A DNA stretch of 37,110 bases from an uncultured Granulosicoccaceae bacterium (GTDB taxonomy: Bacteria; Pseudomonadota; Gammaproteobacteria; Granulosicoccales; Granulosicoccaceae). Numbering within the stretch: position 1 is the first letter of the stretch; each line of letters begins with the position of its first letter. The notes under the pieces were generated by a model. It ran no database searches, was not told where the DNA came from, and was given only the letters and a program-made list of their open reading frames with translations. Position numbers and translations under genes: made by a program. This document shows positions 16,678-24,546 of the stretch, piece after piece. Location of the stretch: NCBI GenBank assembly GCA_937951345.1, contig CALFCF010000081.1:1-37110 (forward strand), read 5' to 3'.

Positions 16678-17661
16678 GTGGCAGATCACACTCCAGATAG
16701 CACACGAACCCCGGACATATTTGCAATCGGCGAAGCGTTGATTGAGTTTGTGCGTTTGGATGTTAAACAAGACTCTCTAAAAAATATCAAAGAAAACCAT
16801 CGACCGTTATACCAGCAAGGTTATGGTGGTGACACATCCAATGCGCTCATAGCAGCAGCCCGCCAGGGAGCATGTTGTGGGTATATAACAGCTGTCGGTA
16901 ATGATATTTTCGGTAAGGATTTGCTCGATCTCTGGAGCCGCGAAAAAATCTGCACCGACTATATTAAAACAACCCCGGAGAATCCCACCGGCGTGTATTT
17001 TGTACAACCGCACGCCAGTGGCAGACAGTACACCTATGCCCGCAAAGGCTCTGCGGCCAGCCAGTATCAGCCGGATTGGCTGCCGCTGGATGCGATAGCC
17101 GCGGCAAAAGCCCTGCATGCATCTGCACTATCTTCAGCTATATCACAACCTATGCGCGACAGTGTGATCGTCGCCTTCGAGCAGGCTAGAGCACATAACA
17201 CACTAGTGTCGTACGACACCAATTTGCGTTTGAATTTATGGTCTCTCGAGAATGCAGTTGCAGCCATAGAAAAAGTTTTACCACTGGTGGATATTGTATT
17301 TCCGAGTGACGATGAAGCACAGCAAATAAGCGGTAGAGAAAATGCTGACGATCTCATCGATTATTTTCTCGAGTTCGGCTGCAAGCTGGTTGTTCTAACA
17401 AGGGGTGACGCTGGCGCTGTTGTCGCAAGTAAACAGGGACGTACCACTATCCCGCCTGCTCCGAGCACACCCGTTGATGCAACAGCTGCGGGTGACAGTT
17501 TTGCCGGTAGTTTTCTCGTTCATTACCTGGAAACCGGTGATACCACTTTTGCTGGTCGTTGTGCAGCTGCTACTGCAGCGAGCACTGTCAGTGGTCTGGG
17601 TGCCCTGGATCCTATACCGTATCGTGACAGTGTACTCGCTACCGTAAAAACTTCCGGATGA
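16678..17661 (+). CDS. kdgK: 2-keto-3-deoxygluconate kinase-like PfkB sugar kinase
   Basis: A PfkB/ribokinase-fold kinase. The open frame begins at an ATG (16603) inside the kduD gene, but the conserved N-terminus DIFAIGEALIEF begins well after that. The GTG at 16678 is the better start (about 327 residues, the family's usual length), although its ribosome site is weak. Substrate-side residues appear in GYGGDTSNALIAAARQG. The C-terminal PfkB signature DATAAGDSFAGSF holds the catalytic Asp in GDSFAG. The reaction would phosphorylate 2-keto-3-deoxygluconate to KDPG for the Entner-Doudoroff aldolase. No KDPG aldolase (eda) is in the window. Position after kduD supports the role. Some PfkB kinases act on related keto-sugars, so the substrate is probable, not proven. 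Confidence 0.8.
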   Translation: MADHTPDSTRTPDIFAIGEALIEFVRLDVKQDSLKNIKENHRPLYQQGYGGDTSNALIAAARQGACCGYITAVGNDIFGKDLLDLWSREKICTDYIKTTPENPTGVYFVQPHASGRQYTYARKGSAASQYQPDWLPLDAIAAAKALHASALSSAISQPMRDSVIVAFEQARAHNTLVSYDTNLRLNLWSLENAVAAIEKVLPLVDIVFPSDDEAQQISGRENADDLIDYFLEFGCKLVVLTRGDAGAVVASKQGRTTIPPAPSTPVDATAAGDSFAGSFLVHYLETGDTTFAGRCAAATAASTVSGLGALDPIPYRDSVLATVKTSG

Positions 17662-17681
17662 AGTGATTTGCAAGCTAACAG

Positions 17682-17742
17682 CGAAACGTTTCGGTAAACA
17701 CTAGGACAAACGTACAGTCAAACGTACGGGCAAACGTTTTGA
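17682..17742. promoter_or_regulatory. LacI-type palindrome plus three phased CAAACGT units
   Basis: CGAAACGTTTCG (17682-17693) is a perfect 12 bp palindrome with the central CG typical of LacI/GalR-family operators. It is followed by three contiguous 12 bp units, each opening with CAAACGT: 17707-17718, 17719-17730 and 17731-17742. The last, GCAAACGTTTTG, again resembles a LacI-type operator. The array lies 90-150 bases upstream of the hydroxy-acid oxidase gene and just after kdgK. No LacI-family gene is in the window. The regulator is therefore unknown. Confidence 0.5.
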
Positions 17743-17829
17743 AATACTCAACCAATCTATTGATTTACCTGAATCGGTGATCAGCCGCTTTGCTTTGGTA
17801 AATTTAGTGAACGTCAGGGATTAGTTCTC

Positions 17830-18975
17830 ATGGCAACAAATCTGGACCTTAAGTTTCCTGCGATCGACGATCTGCGCAAACGTGCCAAGCGCAGAATGCC
17901 ACGCTTTGCATTTGAGTATCTTGACAGTGCTACCGGACAAGAACTAGGTGTTAAATACAATCGAGATGCACTGGATGCCATCCGTTTCATGCCGGGTATC
18001 CTGAGTGGTGAGCTCAGTTATGACCTGTCGCATGAATTTATGGGTCGTAAGTATGACTATCCTTTCGGTATCGCGCCGGTAGGAATGTCAGGGGTAATAT
18101 GGCCGGGCGCAGAAACCATCCTGGCAAGCGGCGCACAACGAAACAACATTCCGTATTGTCTATCGTCTGTGGCTGCTGCAGACCCGGAGGACCTGGCTCC
18201 ACACATCGGTGATAACGGTTGGTTCCAACTCTACCCGCCAGCCGACCCGGCCATTCGCAAGGACATGCTTGCCCGTGTACAAGCTGCAGGTTTCAGCAAA
18301 CTTATTCTCACTGTCGATGTACCTGCCGAAAGCCGGCGGGAACGCCAACGAAGGGCTTTAATATCCATGCCCCCCAAGATGACCCCCTCTATTGCCTGGT
18401 CGATATTGACGCATCCGCATTGGGCATTGGCCATGGCGCGAGCTGGCAGCCCGCGTATGAAATTCCCTGAAAGTTATGTCGACCCATCCAGTACCGATCC
18501 GTTTGTTCATGCCGGTCGCATCATTCGTGGCTACCCCGACTGGCAGTATCTGGCTGACCTGCGTGCCGAGTGGCAGGGAGACTTAATAATCAAAGGCGTG
18601 CTCAATCCGGAAGATGCTGTGAAATTACTGGACAGCGGCGCAGATGCTATCTGGATCTCTAACCACACCGGACGACAGTTCGAAGCAGCGCCTGCGAGTA
18701 TTGATCAACTGCCGAAAATTCGTGATGCTGTCGGTGACGCCGTGCCACTGATTGTGGATTCCGGTGTCAGCGGTGGACTCGATCTGATGCGCTGCCTTGC
18801 CCTGGGTGCTGACTTTGTATTTCTGGGCAAAGCGTTCCACTATGCCGTGGCTGCATTCACTGATACAGGCGTGGATCATTTGGTTAATCTACTGCAGGCT
18901 GATCTGATAGCGAACATGTCGCAAACCGGTGCTCAGACCTATGCAGAATTGCCTGAAAAACTGTACAAGGTATAA
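17830..18975 (+). CDS. FMN-dependent alpha-hydroxy-acid oxidase/dehydrogenase
   Basis: A protein of 381 residues, full length for the L-lactate/glycolate/mandelate oxidase family. Likely active-site residues are Y30, Y135 (LYPPADP), D163 and R170 in VDVPAESRRER, K255 in LIIKGVL, the catalytic base H279 and substrate-binding R282 in ISNHTGRQFE. The family norm for the last motif is SNHGGRQLD, so G to T and D285 to E are changes near the active base. The FMN phosphate site is in VDSGVSGGLDLMRCLALGADFVFLG. It oxidises an L-2-hydroxy acid to the keto acid. No membrane segment is evident, unlike LldD-type enzymes with a membrane loop. It sits between the sugar-acid genes and the methylated-amine genes, with 168 and 234 bp gaps, so it may be its own transcription unit. 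Confidence 0.85.
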   Translation: MATNLDLKFPAIDDLRKRAKRRMPRFAFEYLDSATGQELGVKYNRDALDAIRFMPGILSGELSYDLSHEFMGRKYDYPFGIAPVGMSGVIWPGAETILASGAQRNNIPYCLSSVAAADPEDLAPHIGDNGWFQLYPPADPAIRKDMLARVQAAGFSKLILTVDVPAESRRERQRRALISMPPKMTPSIAWSILTHPHWALAMARAGSPRMKFPESYVDPSSTDPFVHAGRIIRGYPDWQYLADLRAEWQGDLIIKGVLNPEDAVKLLDSGADAIWISNHTGRQFEAAPASIDQLPKIRDAVGDAVPLIVDSGVSGGLDLMRCLALGADFVFLGKAFHYAVAAFTDTGVDHLVNLLQADLIANMSQTGAQTYAELPEKLYKV

Positions 18976-19209
18976 GGCGTATTTAACAGGCAAAGATACA
19001 GGGAAAGGCACAGGGAGACCTTGGAACGCCTCCGCAGAAGTATTGACAGCCTACTATCGACAGGCGTACATAGCGACGACATCCACCGGCGTGTTACCTT
19101 GAATTCGTAGCAATTTCAGTCACAATTCTTGATAACTGGCTGCTGAGCTCGCAGCATTTGCAAAACATTTCCACGCTGAGTTTTTCAGCAAACGCTCGTT
19201 GAGGTCTGA

Positions 19210-21618
19210 ATGAAAGAGCATTATCGCGTAGTTGTCATTGGTGGCGGGGTTGTCGGTTGCTCACTGATCTATCACCTGACCAAATATGGCTGGAAAGACG
19301 TCTGCCTGCTCGAGCGATCGGTTCTGACGGCTGGTTCCAGCTGGCATGCTGCCGGCGGTATCCATGCCTTGAACGCCGATCCGAATATGGCGGCACTGCA
19401 GGCTTACACGATTGATCTGCTAAAACAAATTGAAGAAGAAAGCGGTCAGAGTATTGGTTTGCATATGACCGGCGGACTTACCATCGCCGGTACGCCCGAG
19501 CGTTGGGAGTGGTTGCAATCAGCCTATCGCGTTTTTCAGTCAATAGGAATTGATGACTGCCGTCTGGTCACACCTGAAGAAGCCGGCGAGCTATGCCCCA
19601 TCATGTCAACTGACGGTGTCATCGGTGGTATGTGGGCTGACCGCGAAGGTTATCTCGACACCACCGGTACCGTGCACGCGTATGCGGCGGTCGCTAAAAA
19701 GCACGGGGCTGAATATCACGAACATACGAAAGTTGAAGCGCTAGAGCAAACGCGCGACGGTTGGCGTGTCATTACCGACAAAGGCGTGGTGACTTGTGAG
19801 CATGTTGTTAATGCCGCCGGTCTGTGGGCCAAGCAGGTGGGACGCATGGCGGGAATCGAATTGCCGGTAGCACCACTTAAGCACCACTATCTGGTGTCAG
19901 ACAGCATACCGAAGCTCGATGAGATTGACTTCGAAGTTCCGATGACTGTGGACCTTGAAGGTTTCACTTATCTGCGACAGGACCAAAAGGGGGTTCTGCT
20001 TGGCATCTACGAGATTAACTACGAACACTGGGCCATGGATGGAGCACCCTGGGACTACGGAATGGAATTGTTCCAGGAGCAAACGGACCGGATAGAACAC
20101 GAGCTAACACTCGGATTTGAACGTTACCCGTGCTTACAGGAGGTTGGTGTAAAAACCTGGGTGAACGGTGCGTTCACGTTTTCACCGGACGGCAATCCAC
20201 TGGTCGGCCCGGTCGATGGCAAGCCCGGATATTGGTGTGCCTGCGGCGTGATGGCAGGTTTCCTCCAGGGGGGTGGCGTTGGGAAGTCACTGGCTGAATG
20301 GATGATTCATGGCGAGGCCGAAGCTGATACCTACCCTATGGATATCGCCCGCTACGGACCTCATACCGAGAACCGCGAGTACATTCGTCAAACCACCGGT
20401 CAGTTCTATTCGCGACGCTTCGTCATGTCTTACCCGAACGAACAGTTGCCGGCCGGGCGACCACTAAAGATGTCGCCCGCCTATAGCGATATGACTGCCA
20501 GTGGTTGTCGTTGGGGCGAGAGCTGGGGACTTGAAGTGCCTATCTATTTCGCACCGGACGAATCCTTCGTTGAGAATCCCAGCCTGCGTCGCTCCAATGC
20601 ACATGACATCATCGGCGAGGAATGCCGCGCTGTTCGCGACACAGTCGGACTGCTCGATATCAGCGGATTTTCACGCTATGAAGTTACCGGTGCTGACGCC
20701 GAAACCTGGCTTGATCATCTGATGGCATCCAAATTACCAGCACCCGGCCGGGCGCGACTGGCGCCAATGCTTGCACCCTCAGGGCGCCTACAAGGTGACT
20801 TAACGGTTATAAACTGGGGTGATGACAAATGGTGGATCATGGGTTCGTACTATCTGCGCGGCTGGCATATGCGCTGGTTTAACAGCCACCTGACAGGCGA
20901 TGTACAGGTACGTGATGTATCGGATGCCATGGTCGGTTTCAGCCTTTCCGGCCCCAATTCGCTGAAGGTTTTAGAAAAACTCACTAACGATCCGGTAGCC
21001 GATATGCCGTTTCTCGGCTGCGGCATTATTGATGTCGGCCTTATCCGGGCACGAGTTACACGTGTGTCAGTAGCAGGAGAGCTGGGGTACGAAATCAATT
21101 GCACCAGCGCCGAGCATATTTTACTGCGCAAGTTGTTACTCGAAGCCGGTGCTGATTTGGGTATTCGCGAGTATGGCTACAACGCTATGCTAAGTCTGCG
21201 TCTGGAGAAAAGTTTCGGCATCTGGTCAGCCGAATTCACGCAAGGCTATACACCTGGACAAACCGGCATGGATCGCTGGATTGACTGGAATAAATCAGAT
21301 TTTATTGGTAAGCAGGCTGCCGTTGCCGAGAAAGACGGTAACGGCTCTCAGCAGATTCTTGTCACACTCGAAGTCGAAGCCGATGATGCTGATGCCAGTG
21401 GTTATGAGCCGGTCTGGCACGGCGATGATCTAGTCGGTTTCGTGACATCCGGTGGCTATGGTCATACTGTTGGCAAATCGCTGGCCATGGCGATGATAAA
21501 CCGCGATGCAGCAACATTGGGTACAGCCTTAAAAGTCCATGTCGTGGGGGTCGAGCGAGCAGCCAAAGTAATTGCACCCTCCCCGTACGACCCTGAAGGA
21601 AACGTCATGCGAACCTGA
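19210..21618 (+). CDS. Dimethylglycine/sarcosine dehydrogenase-like FAD-GcvT fusion
   Basis: A two-part flavoprotein of 802 residues. Part one is a DAO-type FAD domain (about 1-390). It has VVVIGGGVVG at 7-16 and the SSWHAAGG segment, where H46 corresponds to the histidine that covalently holds FAD in DMGDH and sarcosine dehydrogenase. Part two (about 430-800) is a GcvT/aminomethyltransferase domain with LLDISGFSRYEVTG and VAGELGYEINC, which binds tetrahydrofolate in relatives. The expected reaction is N-demethylation of dimethylglycine, sarcosine or a related N-methyl amine, passing formaldehyde to THF as 5,10-methylene-THF. Its stop overlaps the next start by one base (TGATG), so the MttB-like protein is translationally coupled to it. 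A GAGG site lies before the ATG. The substrate is not certain. Confidence 0.9.
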   Translation: MKEHYRVVVIGGGVVGCSLIYHLTKYGWKDVCLLERSVLTAGSSWHAAGGIHALNADPNMAALQAYTIDLLKQIEEESGQSIGLHMTGGLTIAGTPERWEWLQSAYRVFQSIGIDDCRLVTPEEAGELCPIMSTDGVIGGMWADREGYLDTTGTVHAYAAVAKKHGAEYHEHTKVEALEQTRDGWRVITDKGVVTCEHVVNAAGLWAKQVGRMAGIELPVAPLKHHYLVSDSIPKLDEIDFEVPMTVDLEGFTYLRQDQKGVLLGIYEINYEHWAMDGAPWDYGMELFQEQTDRIEHELTLGFERYPCLQEVGVKTWVNGAFTFSPDGNPLVGPVDGKPGYWCACGVMAGFLQGGGVGKSLAEWMIHGEAEADTYPMDIARYGPHTENREYIRQTTGQFYSRRFVMSYPNEQLPAGRPLKMSPAYSDMTASGCRWGESWGLEVPIYFAPDESFVENPSLRRSNAHDIIGEECRAVRDTVGLLDISGFSRYEVTGADAETWLDHLMASKLPAPGRARLAPMLAPSGRLQGDLTVINWGDDKWWIMGSYYLRGWHMRWFNSHLTGDVQVRDVSDAMVGFSLSGPNSLKVLEKLTNDPVADMPFLGCGIIDVGLIRARVTRVSVAGELGYEINCTSAEHILLRKLLLEAGADLGIREYGYNAMLSLRLEKSFGIWSAEFTQGYTPGQTGMDRWIDWNKSDFIGKQAAVAEKDGNGSQQILVTLEVEADDADASGYEPVWHGDDLVGFVTSGGYGHTVGKSLAMAMINRDAATLGTALKVHVVGVERAAKVIAPSPYDPEGNVMRT

Positions 21619-23231
21619 TGAGTCAGGATAATAATCTATCGACTGACGGATCTGACGGGACGTTACCGGCAGAAACCGCAAATAAGCAACAGCGCAGCCG
21701 CAATAGAAAGCGTCGACGTGTCGATAATCTTCGAGAAAATCGTGTAGCAGCCAAGCGTCCGGTTAACTACCGACAACTTCGAAACCCCTTCCCTCAAATG
21801 GCCGTGTTCTCTGAAGATCGCGTTCATGCAATGCATGAGGCATCGCTGGATCTTCTTGAGAACCTTGGTTTAAAAGTTTTGTTACCTGAAGCACGTGCGT
21901 TGTATAAATCAGGCGGCGCGCGCGTTAACGAATCGACCGAGATGGTTTTCATCGGGCGTGAAATGGTTGAAGCTGCACTGGTTTCAGCACCTAAATCCAT
22001 TCATTGTCGCGCTGCAAAACCAGAATACGACGTGGTGCTTGAACCAGGAGCGGTAGTCTTTCAACCGGCAGCCGGTGCACCGCACGCCACCGACCTTGAA
22101 CGTGGGCGACGTCCGGGTTGTGCCCGAGACTTCAACGAACTACTTACCCTGACACAGCATTTCGATGTGCTGCAGATGATACCGCCACTGGTTGAGCCGC
22201 AAGATGTCGCGATAAATCTGCGTCATTACTTCACCATGCGATCGCAATTGACACTGACAGAAAAGCTACCGTTTATCTTTTCACGCGGAACACCACAAGT
22301 AGAAGAAAGTTTCGAAATGCTCTGCCGTTTCAGAGGTCTGAGCGAAGAAGAATTTCAATCACATGTGCATACCCACACGATTATCAACACCAACTCTCCG
22401 CGCCAACTCGATATTCCAATGGCACAGGGGTTGATAGATTTCGCTCGTTTCAACCAGGTATCGATTGTCACGCCGTTTACACTAATGGGGGCCATGGCGC
22501 CGATCACAGTTGCCGGCGCTATGACCTTGTCTCACGCTGAAGCGCTTGCCGGCATAACACTGACACAACTCGCAAGGCCAGGCGCGCCGGTATGCTATGG
22601 CACATTTACGTCCAATGTCGATATGAAATCCGGTTCACCGGCATTCGGTACACCGGAGCATATGAAAGCATCGCTGGTAGCCGGACAACTTGCGCGACTA
22701 ACCGGTCTTCCGTGGCGTTGTGCCAGTGGCTCCGCGGCAAACATTGCAGATGCACAGGCGGCTAACGAAAATCAATTCGGTTTGTGGGGGTGCATGCTGG
22801 CAGGTGCAACGATCACCGTACATGCCGCAGGCTGGCTTGAAGGCGGTCTGAGTGTCTCCTATGAAAAACTTATTACCGATATCGAAGTGCTCCAGATGAT
22901 CGCCGAGATGTGCCACAACACCAGTGCAGATGATGCCGAAATTGGCATGGATGCGCTGGCCGAGATACAACCCGGCGGTCATTTCTTTTCAACTGAACAC
23001 ACAATGCAGCGTTATCAGACCGAGTTCTACCAGCCGCTTGCTGCCGATTGGTCAAACCACGGAACCTGGAGTGAGCGCGGAGCAAAAGATGCCAGTCAAC
23101 GTGCCACTGGCATTTGGCAGAACATTCTTCAGCAGGCACCAAGTCTTGAAATTGATGGAAGAAAACTTGAGGAACTCGACCGTTTTATTGAAAAGCAGGA
23201 AAACAACGGTGGAGCCGCTCCGGTTAGTTAA
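21618..23231 (+). CDS. Trimethylamine methyltransferase (MttB) family protein, non-pyrrolysine
   Basis: A protein of 537 residues of the MttB superfamily. An Arg/Lys-rich, probably disordered N-terminus (about 22-55) is followed by a TIM-barrel core beginning FPQMAVFSEDRVHAMHEASL. Other conserved pieces are GPxx-like stretches such as FTLMGAMAPITVAGAMTLSHAEALAG, CYGTFTSNVDMKSGSPAFGTPEH and the late ISYEK-like SVSYEKLITDIEVLQM. The frame has no in-frame amber codon, so no pyrrolysine is used. This places it with the glycine-betaine-type (MtgB-like) branch rather than with true MttB. Those enzymes move a methyl group from a quaternary amine to a corrinoid protein. No corrinoid protein or reactivase is nearby. 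Overlap with the preceding DMGDH-like gene suggests the two act in sequence on a methylated amine, with the acceptor unknown. Confidence 0.85.
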   Translation: MSQDNNLSTDGSDGTLPAETANKQQRSRNRKRRRVDNLRENRVAAKRPVNYRQLRNPFPQMAVFSEDRVHAMHEASLDLLENLGLKVLLPEARALYKSGGARVNESTEMVFIGREMVEAALVSAPKSIHCRAAKPEYDVVLEPGAVVFQPAAGAPHATDLERGRRPGCARDFNELLTLTQHFDVLQMIPPLVEPQDVAINLRHYFTMRSQLTLTEKLPFIFSRGTPQVEESFEMLCRFRGLSEEEFQSHVHTHTIINTNSPRQLDIPMAQGLIDFARFNQVSIVTPFTLMGAMAPITVAGAMTLSHAEALAGITLTQLARPGAPVCYGTFTSNVDMKSGSPAFGTPEHMKASLVAGQLARLTGLPWRCASGSAANIADAQAANENQFGLWGCMLAGATITVHAAGWLEGGLSVSYEKLITDIEVLQMIAEMCHNTSADDAEIGMDALAEIQPGGHFFSTEHTMQRYQTEFYQPLAADWSNHGTWSERGAKDASQRATGIWQNILQQAPSLEIDGRKLEELDRFIEKQENNGGAAPVS

Positions 23232-23261
23232 TTGTCAGCCGCAATAAATCAATCCAACCTG

Positions 23262-23762
23262 ATGGCAACATTTGAGGCAGCTGGCTTTGGCGGTGGATGC
23301 CATTGGTGTACAGAATCGGTATTTCTGTCGCTGCGTGGTGTAGACACAGTTGATCAGGGGTTTATCGCATCCGACGAGCCTTACAACAGTTTTTCAGAGG
23401 CTGTACGAATAAGCTTTGATACACAGCTAATTACATTCGAGACACTGATAGAAATACATTTGCACACCCACTCGAGCACCTCACCACATAAATTCAGAGA
23501 GAAATACCGAAGCGCAGTCTATGTGACTAATAAGCAGCAAGCACACATCGCAAAAGCAGCACTTGCCAATTTGCAAGAAGACTTTCCAGCCCCAATAGTC
23601 ACCCAGGTTCTGCCGCTGGTGGAATTTAAATCGTCTGAAGAGCGATATCACGATTACTACAGACACCGTAAAAATCAAGCATTCTGTATTCGATATATAG
23701 ACCCGAAACTTGAGGTACTACGGAAACGATTCGGGTTTGCATTAAAAGAAGAAAATAGCTAA
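23262..23762 (+). CDS. Peptide methionine sulfoxide reductase MsrA-like protein
   Basis: The frame opens with a TTG directly after the previous stop. I prefer the ATG at 23262, which gives 166 residues starting MATFEAAGFGGGCHWC. The catalytic motif of MsrA, GCFW, appears as GCHW. The acid in SEAV (the GHAEAV position) and YRSAVY are kept. The usual tyrosine of the GY-x-GG segment is replaced (QGFIASDEP), and the acidic stretch before YRS is altered. The C-terminus has HDYYRHRKNQAFC, with a candidate resolving cysteine. The normal reaction is thiol-dependent repair of methionine-S-sulfoxide in proteins. The altered pocket may change substrate or rate. It ends the plus-strand run and faces hutC. 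The link to the methylamine genes may be positional only. Confidence 0.7.
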   Translation: MATFEAAGFGGGCHWCTESVFLSLRGVDTVDQGFIASDEPYNSFSEAVRISFDTQLITFETLIEIHLHTHSSTSPHKFREKYRSAVYVTNKQQAHIAKAALANLQEDFPAPIVTQVLPLVEFKSSEERYHDYYRHRKNQAFCIRYIDPKLEVLRKRFGFALKEENS

Positions 23763-23829
23763 TGGCACCTAGATGCTTCGCTGGAAAATTATTTTAGTAC
23801 TTCATAATAGTGCGGACACGCGTTAGAAT

Positions 23830-24546
23830 TCACAGTCCAATTTCCATCCGATAACCAGGCGCATAGACTAAACGCACTACGGTAATTGTTGAATTACCAG
23901 AATCACGCGTTCGTCGCTCTGTCGTGAATAAAGCCGATGATTCCTTGATTTCAAGCACACTCATTTCTTCATCCGATGCAATGGATGCCGAAAATGCAAG
24001 ATCACCACCGTTAAACGGAATGTTCTCTACTAACCATTGATTCGGGCTTGTGTTTCTAAAGTTTGCATCAGCAGCTTCAGGAACAATTGTGGTATCTATC
24101 CAACGATTCTCAATAACATAAGGTTGTTCATTGGCTAAATGCAAAGCTTTGACATGTAGCAATCGAACACCTGGTGCGGGGTTCATAAGCGCTCGGATTG
24201 TTTTTGGCGGATGCTCCCGTTTTTGCGATAGAAATCGATAGGAGTAGCTAAGCTCTTTAGACTCGATTTCCTGCCGGATCACGGGAATACTGAACGTGGC
24301 TTTACGCGTTGGGTGCACAACAACGCGCGTGCCGCCTTTGCGTTTGCGCTCCAACAATCCATCATCGGCGATAGCTTGCAAAGCTCGATTCACTGTAGTA
24401 CGCGCACATCCAAATTCCGCTGCAAGTTCAGCCTCGGTTGGCAATAGATCACCGGGCATCCAATAGTTCGATCGCAGCCGGTTTAACACTTCAGTTTCTA
24501 CACTCTGCCAACTGTTGGTTGGCAGACGGCTTGTATTGCTTCTCAA
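23830..24546 (-). CDS. hutC: Histidine utilisation repressor, GntR/HutC family
   Basis: A protein of 238 residues: a GntR winged helix-turn-helix (about 12-78; recognition part EAELAAEFGCARTTVNRAL) followed by a UTRA ligand domain (about 95-235). HutC proteins bind operators in hut promoters and are released by urocanate. The start is a TTG at 24546 that overlaps the hutF stop by four bases (TTGA). No ATG lies before the winged helix, so TTG and translational coupling to hutF are likely. It is the second gene of the minus-strand hutF-hutC unit. The probable operator is the palindrome at 25959-25976, which would make the unit self-regulated. Its short, basic wing (RKRKGGTRVVV) is ordinary for the family. 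Confidence 0.88.
   Translation of the reverse strand: MRSNTSRLPTNSWQSVETEVLNRLRSNYWMPGDLLPTEAELAAEFGCARTTVNRALQAIADDGLLERKRKGGTRVVVHPTRKATFSIPVIRQEIESKELSYSYRFLSQKREHPPKTIRALMNPAPGVRLLHVKALHLANEQPYVIENRWIDTTIVPEAADANFRNTSPNQWLVENIPFNGGDLAFSASIASDEEMSVLEIKESSALFTTERRTRDSGNSTITVVRLVYAPGYRMEIGL

Noticed and set aside
17682-17742. CRISPR-like array
   Set aside because: The repeats are contiguous 12 bp units without spacers and lie in a promoter region, which fits operators rather than CRISPR. No cas gene is present.
21618-23231. Pyrrolysine-containing MttB
   Set aside because: The frame is uninterrupted by amber codons and reaches full length, so pyrrolysine insertion is not needed. It is placed with the non-pyrrolysine branch.
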